Both the position numbers and the translations under genes were made by a program. Of a stretch of DNA of 6,371 nt, positions 1-5,298 are shown one piece after another. Position 1 is the stretch's first letter; every line of letters begins with the position of its first letter. Location: assembly GCA_021789565.1 (NCBI GenBank), contig JAJYJL010000179.1, positions 3,559 through 9,929 of the forward strand. The letters are read 5' to 3'. This stretch comes from Acidobacteriota bacterium. GTDB lineage: Bacteria > Acidobacteriota > Terriglobia > UBA7540. Under the pieces are notes generated by a model, which saw only the letters and a list, made by a program, of their open reading frames with translations, was not told the DNA's origin and ran no database searches.

Positions 1-222
1 CGCATTTGGGCCGGCGCTGCACGCATGAATGAACCGCGCGAGGGTTTCTTTTCCGGTCCCCTTTTCTCCCAGGATGATGAGGGGAACACTCGCGGCAGCA
101 ACTCTTTGAACAATCTGCGACAGCCCTCTCATGCCCTCGGACTGGCCAAAGATCGTTTCTTTGGACGGAAGGCCATGGCACGAAATCAGCCGACCATCGA
201 GCGTGTTTGACAATGTCCCCAT
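1..222 (-). CDS. Sigma-54 interaction (AAA+) regulator, 5' part only, continues beyond the window
   Basis: This is the N-terminal 74 residues of an EBP-type AAA+ ATPase; the gene runs off the left edge. Residues 46-66 carry the signature VPLIILGEKGTGKETLAR, a Walker A (P-loop) of the sigma-54 activator type with K58 as the nucleotide-binding lysine. A short lead (about residues 18-30, LPSKETIFGQSEG) precedes the AAA+ core, so there is no receiver, GAF or PAS sensor domain. The ATG is well supported: an in-frame TAA sits two codons upstream, and AGAAGGG (231-237 on the opposite strand) lies 8 nt before it. The first 74 residues resemble the start of the complete EBP-like protein at 1293-2336 (shared LPS, I-G-S, VP, GE-GTGKE, LAR-IH), so the two are paralogues. 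The GAFTGA loop, Walker B and DNA-binding domain lie outside the window, so whether it is a working activator cannot be judged. Confidence 0.85.
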   Translation of the reverse strand, partial: MGTLSNTLDGRLISCHGLPSKETIFGQSEGMRGLSQIVQRVAAASVPLIILGEKGTGKETLARFIHACSAGPNA

Positions 223-404
223 GCCTTATTCCCTTCTAACAATTTCGGATTGCCTTCTGCCGTTTGGATCCTCCCGATTCGCTTTCAGGTTTCCCCGGAT
301 GCCAATCCCCCGTGAACCCTAACCTCTTTCGGAATGCATCCGATATAAACAGCCGAACGCACACTCCACGCGTTACTACCGGGAAATGTGCCCACTCCAG
401 CACT

Positions 405-421
405 CGCACACTGCATGCCAA
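405..421 (-). promoter_or_regulatory. Putative sigma-54 (-24/-12) promoter for the truncated regulator gene
   Basis: On the minus strand the sequence reads TTGGCATGCAGTGTGCG. It has the GG-N10-GC spacing of sigma-54 promoters, a consensus TTGGCA at -24 and TGC at -12. It deviates from the consensus at the C after TTGGCA and at the first T of TTGC. The predicted transcription start is near 394, giving a leader of about 170 nt before the start codon at 222, which is long. It resembles the element at 2376-2392. Found by eye, so moderate to low confidence. Confidence 0.4.
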
Positions 422-683
422 ATTACGCCCGAGTTGTTCCAGTTTGGCCTGTCAACCACCTAGACTCCTATCACGTTGCTTCTAAAGCTAGTTACGATTC
501 ATCCTCGTGTCCCGAAGACATTCGTATTTTGCAGATCCAAGCAGCAAATTCCAGTCAACTCATGCAAACTCATTCGTGCATGTGAATTGTCTTGCACCCA
601 CCTTTCGCTCTCGATACATGCGAAAGGCCGCCTTAACCTCATTGGCGACGAACGTACTTTGCAGTGGCGGAAAGAGGCAGGCC

Positions 684-695
684 CCATACGTATGG
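684..695. repeat. Perfect 12-bp palindrome
   Basis: CCATACGTATGG is perfectly self-complementary. It could be an operator half-site pair. A 12-bp palindrome is expected about once per 4 kb by chance, and nothing nearby indicates a function. Confidence 0.3.
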
Positions 696-788
696 ACGAA
701 AAAGCTTGCGGATGAGCACATGCCACCGGCATTGTGAGGGTCTCGACCGCGATCGCCTCGCACGATCTCAGGACTTGGTTCTCAAAGG

Positions 789-883
789 CTGAGTGGGCGC
801 TCAGGAAAGCACCCAGTGCAAACTCAGGTAAGTTACTGAGTAAAGGATAGCCTAAGCATTGGGCTGGCAAAGGACTGGCCCAC
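789..883. repeat. Cluster of inverted repeats downstream of the minus-strand operon
   Basis: There are three short inverted repeats. CTGAG/CTCAG lie at 789-793 and 800-804 with a 6-nt loop. An interrupted palindrome spans 822-841, with arms ACTCA-GTA and TAC-TGAGT and one bulged G. TGGGC/GCCCA flank a 13-nt loop around 860-882. They begin a few bases after the stop codon of the gene ending at 892, read in the minus direction, so they may end or stabilise that transcript. No clear T-tract follows any of them, so I do not call an intrinsic terminator. The motif CTCAGG also recurs as direct copies at 767, 800 and 823. Confidence 0.35.
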
Positions 884-891
884 ATGGCTTC

Positions 892-1296
892 TCACGCTTT
901 GCCGGCATGTACCTGTTCCACCCACGGCGCAGGGGCTTGCACGTGGAAAATCCTGATGGGTTCAGCGGCAAGAGCCGAGACTTCATCCGCAAGAGAAATC
1001 TCCAACATTTCCTCTGAGAGGACCAGGCTGGCCCCACCTTCGTTGGAACGGATAAACAACCCATCGATCCCATCCTGGGACCCGACATGCACGCCGGTGT
1101 GCTTGCTGGCCTTCAGCAGATATGAAACAGGGTCGAGTCTGCTGGCCTCCGAGTCTTTCTTGGGTTGCGGGCGAGTGCTGGAGGCATAGGAGTCGGCATC
1201 CTTCACGGCATCTTCCGCCGCGCGCCTCTTCAACTCCGTCGCCTCTAGTTGGCCGAGATCCGGAATACGATGTTCCAGTTCAGTTGGATTCTTCAA
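892..1296 (-). CDS. Unrecognised 134-residue protein, translationally coupled to the EBP-like gene
   Basis: I do not recognise this protein. I chose the TTG start at 1296 because it overlaps the TGA stop of the upstream gene (TTGA) and has GGGAG 8 nt before it. The frame stays open further upstream, but only as a shadow of the EBP-like gene. The N-terminal half (about residues 1-50) is rich in Glu, Lys, Arg and Ala and probably helical, including LEATELKRRAAEDAVKDA. The C-terminal half, from about residue 55 (DPVSYLLKASKHTGVHVG), has alternating hydrophobic and Gly/Ser-rich stretches suggesting a small mixed alpha/beta fold. There is no signal peptide or membrane segment. The gene order suggests it works with the EBP-like protein, perhaps as a partner or modulator; this is inference from context alone. 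The balanced, charged composition and the overlapping start argue for a real gene. Confidence 0.6.
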   Translation of the reverse strand: MKNPTELEHRIPDLGQLEATELKRRAAEDAVKDADSYASSTRPQPKKDSEASRLDPVSYLLKASKHTGVHVGSQDGIDGLFIRSNEGGASLVLSEEMLEISLADEVSALAAEPIRIFHVQAPAPWVEQVHAGKA

Positions 1297-2336
1297 TTTT
1301 GCGTCTCCCGCTTCACGACAATTCTTTTTGGAGGCACTCCAGCCTCCTTGATCTTGTAAAGCAGAGTTCGGTAACTGATGTTCAGAGCACGAGCTGCGCG
1401 TTTCCGATTCCACTGCGTCTCACTAAGTGTCTTGAAAATGATCTTGCGCTCAACCTCCCGTACTTCCTGCTTAGAAAGACTCTTTAGGGAGATACTGCGT
1501 AGGGAGGAAGTCTCGCATTCCGGCGGCGCGCATCCTTCTGCGGTCAGTTCCTGAACAATTTGTTCTCCGGAACCAAGCAGCACGTAGCGCTTCATCATAG
1601 CGGCAAGTTCCCGAATGTTTCCCGGCCAGTCGTGCTCTTGAAGCAGGGAAAGAAGAGAGCTAGAAGGCTCTGGCGCGTCTAAGCCCAATTCATTCTGGTA
1701 GCACTTCCAGAAGTGGCGTACCAATGCCGGAATGTCTTCACGCCGCGTGCGCAATGGCGGGAGGAACACGTTGATGATGTTAATGGAATAGAAGAGGTCC
1801 TCTCGAAAATTCCCGGTTCTCATCTCTCGTTCAATATCGTATTTAGTGCTGCAGATCACTCGAAATAAAGGAGGAACATATTCTGATAGACCAGGACCGG
1901 ACGGCCCGTCATCGTGCAGTAAGCGCGTCAGGTTCCGTTGAGAAGCGGAGTTCAACTCTGCGACATCATCAAAAAATAGAGTGCCGATGCTGGTCAGCTT
2001 TCCTGGATCCCTCTCTAGATGGTGCCCATTGCCATTGTCACCGTTGGCCCCATCGTAAGGGCGAACGAAACTGGCACTCCGGCACCATCCATTGCGCCCT
2101 GCTGGCGTCACCTTATGGAAAGGAGCAGATTCGCCGGGATATCTACTGTGAATGAGACGGGCTAGAATCTCTTTCCCTGTGCCGGCCTCTCCCCGAATGA
2201 GAATAGGAACATCCGTGCAGGCGACTTTTCGGAGTTTATCGCGGATTTCAGCCATCGCACCTGACGTGCCTAGGATGGCGTCCTCCGAAGGGAGGGGCCC
2301 GCAACGAACTGTAACAGCCGCAAGTTCTCCGGCCAC
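1293..2336 (-). CDS. EBP-like AAA+ protein with Fis-type HTH and degenerate sigma-54 activator motifs
   Basis: This 347-residue protein has the layout of a one-component sigma-54 activator: a short lead (1-20), an AAA+ core (about 21-250) and a C-terminal Fis-type helix-turn-helix (about 300-334, with NRKRAARALNISYRTLLYKI). Walker A (GEAGTGKE, K55), the FRED arginine-finger arginine (R178) and sensor II (WPGNIREL, R242) are intact. Several key positions are not. The GAFTGA loop that contacts sigma-54 is replaced by GANGDN (96-101). Walker B reads LFFDDV (D123-D124) rather than DE. Sensor I has K165 in place of the usual Asn. The second arginine finger (FREDLYYR in the family) is S184. It may therefore bind DNA without classical remodelling activity. 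The start is GTG, chosen for AGAGG 8 nt upstream. The frame stays open for 15 further codons without another start. No sensor domain is visible. Confidence 0.85.
   Translation of the reverse strand: MAGELAAVTVRCGPLPSEDAILGTSGAMAEIRDKLRKVACTDVPILIRGEAGTGKEILARLIHSRYPGESAPFHKVTPAGRNGWCRSASFVRPYDGANGDNGNGHHLERDPGKLTSIGTLFFDDVAELNSASQRNLTRLLHDDGPSGPGLSEYVPPLFRVICSTKYDIEREMRTGNFREDLFYSINIINVFLPPLRTRREDIPALVRHFWKCYQNELGLDAPEPSSSLLSLLQEHDWPGNIRELAAMMKRYVLLGSGEQIVQELTAEGCAPPECETSSLRSISLKSLSKQEVREVERKIIFKTLSETQWNRKRAARALNISYRTLLYKIKEAGVPPKRIVVKRETQN
1305..1309 (-). promoter_or_regulatory. Ribosome binding site deciding the TTG start at 1296
   Basis: GGGAG on the minus strand lies 8 nt before the TTG, inside the last codons of the EBP-like gene. 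It supports a coupled restart at the TTGA overlap over any longer reading of the frame. Confidence 0.5.
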
Positions 2337-2344
2337 CCGTGCTA

Positions 2345-2349
2345 CCTCT
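2345..2349 (-). promoter_or_regulatory. Ribosome binding site supporting the GTG start at 2336
   Basis: AGAGG on the minus strand lies 8 nt before the GTG. No ATG, GTG or TTG occurs between it and the upstream in-frame TAA (2382-2384), so this is the only usable start for the full AAA+ domain. Confidence 0.6.
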
Positions 2350-2375
2350 AAATAAAGCTCATCTGCTGCCGCACA

Positions 2376-2392
2376 AGCACATTACCTGCCAA
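2376..2392 (-). promoter_or_regulatory. Putative sigma-54 (-24/-12) promoter of the EBP-like gene
   Basis: The minus strand reads TTGGCAGGTAATGTGCT. Compared with the consensus YTGGCACGN4TTGCW it keeps TTGGCA, the following G, the GG-N10-GC spacing, TGC and the final T; it differs at the C after TTGGCA and the first T of the -12 box. The predicted start near 2365 leaves a leader of about 29 nt that contains the AGAGG ribosome binding site, an ideal arrangement. Read by eye, not scored against a matrix. Confidence 0.55.
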
Positions 2393-2511
2393 ATTTCCAT
2401 GGGCATCAGGCACGCACCCAAGGCAGGGCCTATCGCTACACCGTAAGATCAGCAAGTTGTGCGATTTGCAAACTCCATCTGCACAGAAGTTCTCGGCGGC
2501 TGCCTCGGGTC

Positions 2512-2832
2512 TCAAAGCTCGCCTTGCGCGCAAATTACTTCCGCTTGCGGAAATGTTTTGCAGATTGGCACGTGCAGCGCATGGACTCCGCCGGGCATGG
2601 AGAACTCATAAGAGTTTGCAGGCAAGCCTTCAAGGTTTAACTTCCAGGCCCGGCCATTTGCAATTCCATTTACGACGAATGTTGTCACTTGGCTGTCTGT
2701 TTGAGATTCATACTCAAACTCATGTTCAAAAGGATTTGACACTTTGCCTGATATGGGGCAAAACTCTATGCGATAGACGAAGCTCGAATGGCTTCCGTTT
2801 ATTGCGGCTATGTTTTGCTGGGGTATTGGCAA
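2512..2832 (-). CDS. Possible small hypothetical protein (106 residues), weakly supported
   Basis: I do not recognise this ORF. It begins with TTG preceded by GGGAG at 6 nt, and gives a protein of ordinary composition: Asn-, Ser- and Glu-containing, with a hydrophobic stretch QVTTFVVNGIANGRAWKLNL around residues 50-69. There is no signal peptide, membrane helix or known motif. It points the same way as the EBP-like gene, whose start lies 175 bp downstream, so it could be the first gene of that strand's cluster. Against it: a rare start codon, no homology I can name, and overlap with a longer but Arg/Leu/Cys-rich plus-strand frame (2457-2984), so the region may simply be non-coding. A plus-strand sigma-54-like element also lies within it. 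Confidence 0.3.
   Translation of the reverse strand: MPIPQQNIAAINGSHSSFVYRIEFCPISGKVSNPFEHEFEYESQTDSQVTTFVVNGIANGRAWKLNLEGLPANSYEFSMPGGVHALHVPICKTFPQAEVICAQGEL
2565..2581 (+). promoter_or_regulatory. Putative sigma-54 promoter facing the stressosome operon
   Basis: The plus strand reads TTGGCACGTGCAGCGCA. The -24 box TTGGCACG is a perfect match, the GG-N10-GC spacing is right, and the -12 box is GCGCA rather than TTGCA. The predicted start near 2593 leaves about 420 nt before the RsbR start codon, so either the operon has a long leader or the match is fortuitous. The 8-bp palindrome GCACGTGC lies inside it. Confidence 0.35.
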
Positions 2833-3000
2833 TTAAACTCCCACACAGATTACCCCACGGGCCGCACAATAGCCTTATGCCAATTGGAGGCCTTGCGCGT
2901 TTTACCAGACTCTCCCTCAGTCCCGGGCGCGCGTTTCTGATACCAAGGGTTGCCACGTCATCGGAGACCCCGGGGGCAGGATGAAAACGAGATACAAGTT

Positions 3001-3006
3001 AGGAGG
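3001..3006 (+). promoter_or_regulatory. Strong ribosome binding site fixing the RsbR start
   Basis: A perfect AGGAGG lies 9 nt before the ATG at 3016. It decides against the upstream in-frame ATG at 2950, whose extra 22 residues are Arg-rich and unlike the family. Confidence 0.85.
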
Positions 3007-3015
3007 GTTTTCCCC

Positions 3016-3918
3016 ATGTCTGCGGTCAAGAAAATAGCCATCCGTCCCCGGTTTCAAGGAGGGCCATCTGACTTCTTCGCTGAGCTTGTTGAGCACCTGC
3101 GTAAGAACAGGACCCGGCTTCGGGAAGAATGGGCACGCCGTATCACCGAATCAAAATTATTAACGGCGATAACTAATGAGGAGATTCTCACCGAGACAAC
3201 CTCGATCTATGACAATTATGTCGACGTTCTGGAAACGGGCGCTGTCGAAGCGCTACAAGCCTATGCTCGCAATCTTTCAGAACGAATCATACCGCGTGGC
3301 GTGGAAACCCATGAGGTCATCGGGATTGTCCTTCTCCTGCGGGACGTATTAATGCGGGCACTCTTTAAGAAATGCCAGTCGAGCATTGCAGTGCTCAGGC
3401 GGATGCTGGATATCTATGAGCCTGCCGCCCGGCGTATCACAGTCACCGTAGCTGCGGGATTTGTACATGAGCGTGAAAGGATTATCCGCGAGCAACAGGA
3501 TGCTATCCGGGAATTTTCAACACCGGTGCTACCGGTAAGAGAGGGACTACTTATTCTGCCCATTGTCGGAGTCATTGATCCGCAGAGGGCGCGTCAGTTG
3601 ACTGAACAACTCCTCCGAGGTATTCGCGCCAATCGGGCTAAGGTCGTGGTCATTGATATTACGGGCGTGCCATCGATAAACTCGACTGTTGCCAACCACC
3701 TCGTTTTGACGGTCGAAGCAGCGCGGTTGCTGGGGGCAACGGCAATCGTTACAGGTCTGTCCCCTGAGATTGCTCAGACCCTGGTGACGATTGGGGTTGA
3801 TTTGTCGAAGATGAACACAGTTGGCGACCTGCGAGGTGGAATCGAAGAAGCGGACCGGACGCTGGGCTATCAGGTAAGCCGGCTCCAAGAACCCTCCGAT
3901 CAGGAGAAAGGCAGGTGA
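3016..3918 (+). CDS. rsbR: RsbR-type stressosome scaffold and sensor (STAS domain, RsbT co-antagonist)
   Basis: This 300-residue protein is the sensory scaffold of a stressosome, the cytoplasmic RsbR-RsbS complex that holds the kinase RsbT. Residues about 18-155 form an all-helical N-terminal domain (FFAELVEHLRKNRTRLREEW at its start) more like the RsbRD N-terminal family than the globin-like domain of B. subtilis RsbRA. A linker helix (REQQDAIREF) leads into a C-terminal STAS domain (about 168-285). The two RsbT phosphorylation sites are recognisable. T169 in FSTPV matches the RsbRA Thr171 position. S223 in GVPSINSTVANH matches Thr205, with Ser for Thr and Asn for the usual preceding Asp. 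The Ser is still phosphorylatable. It is the first gene of the operon, 3 nt before rsbS. The stimulus cannot be read from the sequence. Confidence 0.92.
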   Translation: MSAVKKIAIRPRFQGGPSDFFAELVEHLRKNRTRLREEWARRITESKLLTAITNEEILTETTSIYDNYVDVLETGAVEALQAYARNLSERIIPRGVETHEVIGIVLLLRDVLMRALFKKCQSSIAVLRRMLDIYEPAARRITVTVAAGFVHERERIIREQQDAIREFSTPVLPVREGLLILPIVGVIDPQRARQLTEQLLRGIRANRAKVVVIDITGVPSINSTVANHLVLTVEAARLLGATAIVTGLSPEIAQTLVTIGVDLSKMNTVGDLRGGIEEADRTLGYQVSRLQEPSDQEKGR

Positions 3919-3921
3919 ACC

Positions 3922-4302
3922 GTGCTGGTTCCAATCCTCAAGCAGGGACCTTACTTAATCGCTTCTGTCCAGGCAGCGTTGAGGGATGCTGATCTTATCA
4001 GACTTCGGGATGCTTTGACGAAACAGGTTGGAACCTACAGGTCCCGCGGAGTCATCGTCGATGTCACAGCGCTAGACGTTGTGGACTCCTTCGCCTGCCG
4101 GACCCTCAGCGAAATTGCCAGTATGATCAGGTTGCGTGGAGCGCACACGGTGATCGTCGGCATTCAGCCTGAGGTCGCTTTTTCAATGGTTCAACTCGGG
4201 CTCAAACTGGAAGGCGTGGCTACAGCGCTGGACCTCGAAGAAGGTCTCGAGTATATGGAGCGCAGAACGAAACGGATCGATCATGGCCGGTACGAAAAAT
4301 GA
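3922..4302 (+). CDS. rsbS: RsbS-type stressosome scaffold, single STAS domain, antagonist of RsbT
   Basis: This 126-residue protein is a stand-alone STAS domain, the usual size of RsbS. It co-assembles with RsbR and sequesters RsbT. The phosphorylation motif DVTALDVVDSFACRTL is nearly identical to that of known RsbS proteins; S56 corresponds to B. subtilis Ser59, whose phosphorylation by RsbT releases the kinase. The conserved strand and helix VIVGIQPEVAFSMVQLGL follows at about 78-95. The start is GTG, 3 nt after the rsbR stop. AGG at 3913-3915 lies 6 nt before it and AGGAG lies further upstream (3902-3906). The last 20 nt overlap rsbT. No key residue is missing. Confidence 0.93.
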   Translation: MLVPILKQGPYLIASVQAALRDADLIRLRDALTKQVGTYRSRGVIVDVTALDVVDSFACRTLSEIASMIRLRGAHTVIVGIQPEVAFSMVQLGLKLEGVATALDLEEGLEYMERRTKRIDHGRYEK

Positions 4303-4693
4303 AGTTTTTGTTTTGATCAAGTCGGATGAGGACATCCTGGCGGCGCGACAGGAAGGGCGCGAGCTGGGTATCCATATAGGTTTTGGACCGTCTGACCTGG
4401 CCGTGATCGCAACTGCGATTTCGGAACTCGCACGGAACCTCCTGCTTTACGCAAAGAACGGAAGCATCATTTGCTGGATCATCAATAAGGAACCCAGAAA
4501 AGGAATTGTTATTCAAGCAACAGATGAGGGCCCTGGCATTCCGGACGTTGATGCGGTACTCAAAGATGGCTATTCCACTTCCGGTGGGCTGGGCCTCGGG
4601 TTGCCCGGGGTCCGACGGATGATGGATGAGTTTGCTATCGTTTCCCACAAGGGGCGTGGCACGACTGTGACAGCCATCAAATGGATGGAATGA
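4283..4693 (+). CDS. rsbT: RsbT-type serine/threonine switch kinase
   Basis: This 136-residue GHKL-fold kinase matches the family length (B. subtilis RsbT is 133). It phosphorylates the STAS domains of RsbS and RsbR and, when released, activates a partner carrying an RsbU-type N-terminal domain. The ATP-binding boxes are complete: the N box ISELARNLLLYA (E48, N52), the G1 box DEGPGIPD (D81, G83, G85) and the G2 box GGLGLGLPGV (101-110). The start codon lies inside rsbS (20-nt overlap) without a strong ribosome binding site, which suggests translational coupling and matched dosage. Its likely output partner is the kinase encoded at 5295, not a PP2C phosphatase, since no rsbU, rsbV or rsbW is present in the window. 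Confidence 0.94.
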   Translation: MAGTKNEVFVLIKSDEDILAARQEGRELGIHIGFGPSDLAVIATAISELARNLLLYAKNGSIICWIINKEPRKGIVIQATDEGPGIPDVDAVLKDGYSTSGGLGLGLPGVRRMMDEFAIVSHKGRGTTVTAIKWME

Positions 4694-5298
4694 ACTCAAA
4701 CATTGTCGAGTGGGGGGTTGCAGGCAGGCAGATGCCGGGTGAAGCCCTGTCGGGTGACATGCACCTGGCCTGTAAACTTGAGAATGGAATGCTTTTTGCC
4801 GTCGCCGACGGATTGGGACATGGCGAAGCGGCGGCCCAAGCTGCAAACCTCGCCCTGAAAGTTGTGGAGGCGCATTCTCACGACCCGCTGGTCCAGATTG
4901 TCCAACTTTGCAGCCAGCAACTGCGCGAGACAAGGGGGGTTGCCATGAGCATAGCCCATCTTGATGGGCTTGAAAACTCCCTGGAATGGGTTGGTGTGGG
5001 CAACGTCGAGGGCCTGCTGGTTCATCCCGTAGCGCATGGGAAACGCGTCTATGAGTCTCTTCTGATGTCCCAAGGGGTGGTCGGAGTTCACCTGCCTCCG
5101 CTGCGTGCCGCGGCCATAAAGGTTGTCCCGGGCGACACGCTGGTTCTTGCGACGGATGGCATCCGGCGCGGCTTCGAAGACGGCCTGGTACTTTTCGACA
5201 GCCCGGATGAGACTGCGCAAGGCATCCTTTTGCGGGACGGGCTCGATTCGGACGACGCCCTGGTGCTTGTTGCCTTTTACCAAGGAAGATCGCAATGA
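4690..5298 (+). CDS. rsbX: RsbX-type PP2C/SpoIIE-family phosphatase resetting the stressosome
   Basis: This protein of about 202 residues is a minimal SpoIIE-type PP2C phosphatase without sensor domains, as in RsbX, which dephosphorylates RsbS and RsbR and ends the response. Metal-binding positions are visible: D23 in SGDMH, D40-G41 in AVADGLGHG, D156 in LATDGI and D188-D189 in SDDALVLV. I chose the ATG at 4690, which overlaps the rsbT stop as ATGA. An in-frame ATG at 4681, adding three residues, is equally possible because neither has a clear ribosome binding site. The rsbT-rsbX order is the same as in B. subtilis up to the point where rsbV would follow. The 3' end overlaps the next gene by 4 nt (ATGA). 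Confidence 0.9.
   Translation: MNSNIVEWGVAGRQMPGEALSGDMHLACKLENGMLFAVADGLGHGEAAAQAANLALKVVEAHSHDPLVQIVQLCSQQLRETRGVAMSIAHLDGLENSLEWVGVGNVEGLLVHPVAHGKRVYESLLMSQGVVGVHLPPLRAAAIKVVPGDTLVLATDGIRRGFEDGLVLFDSPDETAQGILLRDGLDSDDALVLVAFYQGRSQ
5282..5286 (+). promoter_or_regulatory. Ribosome binding site of the sensor kinase gene
   Basis: AAGGA lies 8 nt before the ATG at 5295, within the last codons of rsbX. With the ATGA overlap it fixes the start of the kinase and indicates coupled translation. Confidence 0.6.

Larger units (their letters stand above)
223..891. other. Intergenic region of about 670 bp with no convincing gene
   Basis: I read both strands and found no open frame with a recognisable fold or a good ribosome binding site. 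The frames that stay open (for example 499-885 minus) give Cys-, Ser-, Arg- and His-rich translations without domain character. The region holds the leader of the truncated regulator gene, a -24/-12-like element (405-421), a 12-bp palindrome (684-695) and a group of inverted repeats (789-883) just after the end of the minus-strand operon. An RNA gene cannot be excluded. Confidence 0.5.

Noticed and set aside
864..880. CTGGCAAAGGACTGGCC as a plus-strand sigma-54 promoter, or its complement as a minus-strand one
   Set aside because: GG-N10-GC spacing holds on both strands, but the sequence is part of an inverted repeat; on the plus strand it faces the 3' end of an opposing gene, and on the minus strand it is over 640 nt from any start.
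499..885. 128-residue minus-strand open frame in the left intergenic region
   Set aside because: No recognisable motif, unusual Cys/Ser/Arg content and no ribosome binding site before the start.
2337..2384. N-terminal extension of the EBP-like protein upstream of the GTG
   Set aside because: The frame is open and looks mildly coding, but it holds no start codon before the TAA at 2382-2384. The GTG with AGAGG is the only usable start.
2736..2741. Perfect -35 box TTGACA on the plus strand
   Set aside because: At 16-18 bp spacing the -10 positions read GCAAAA, CAAAAC or AAAACT, none near TATAAT, so it is not a supported sigma-70 promoter.
2457..2984. 175-residue plus-strand open frame
   Set aside because: Composition is Arg-, Leu-, Cys- and His-rich with no domain character, no convincing ribosome binding site, and it runs into the rsbR leader.
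2950..3015. Upstream ATG extending RsbR by 22 residues
   Set aside because: The extension is Arg-rich and unlike the family, while AGGAGG sits 9 nt before the ATG at 3016.
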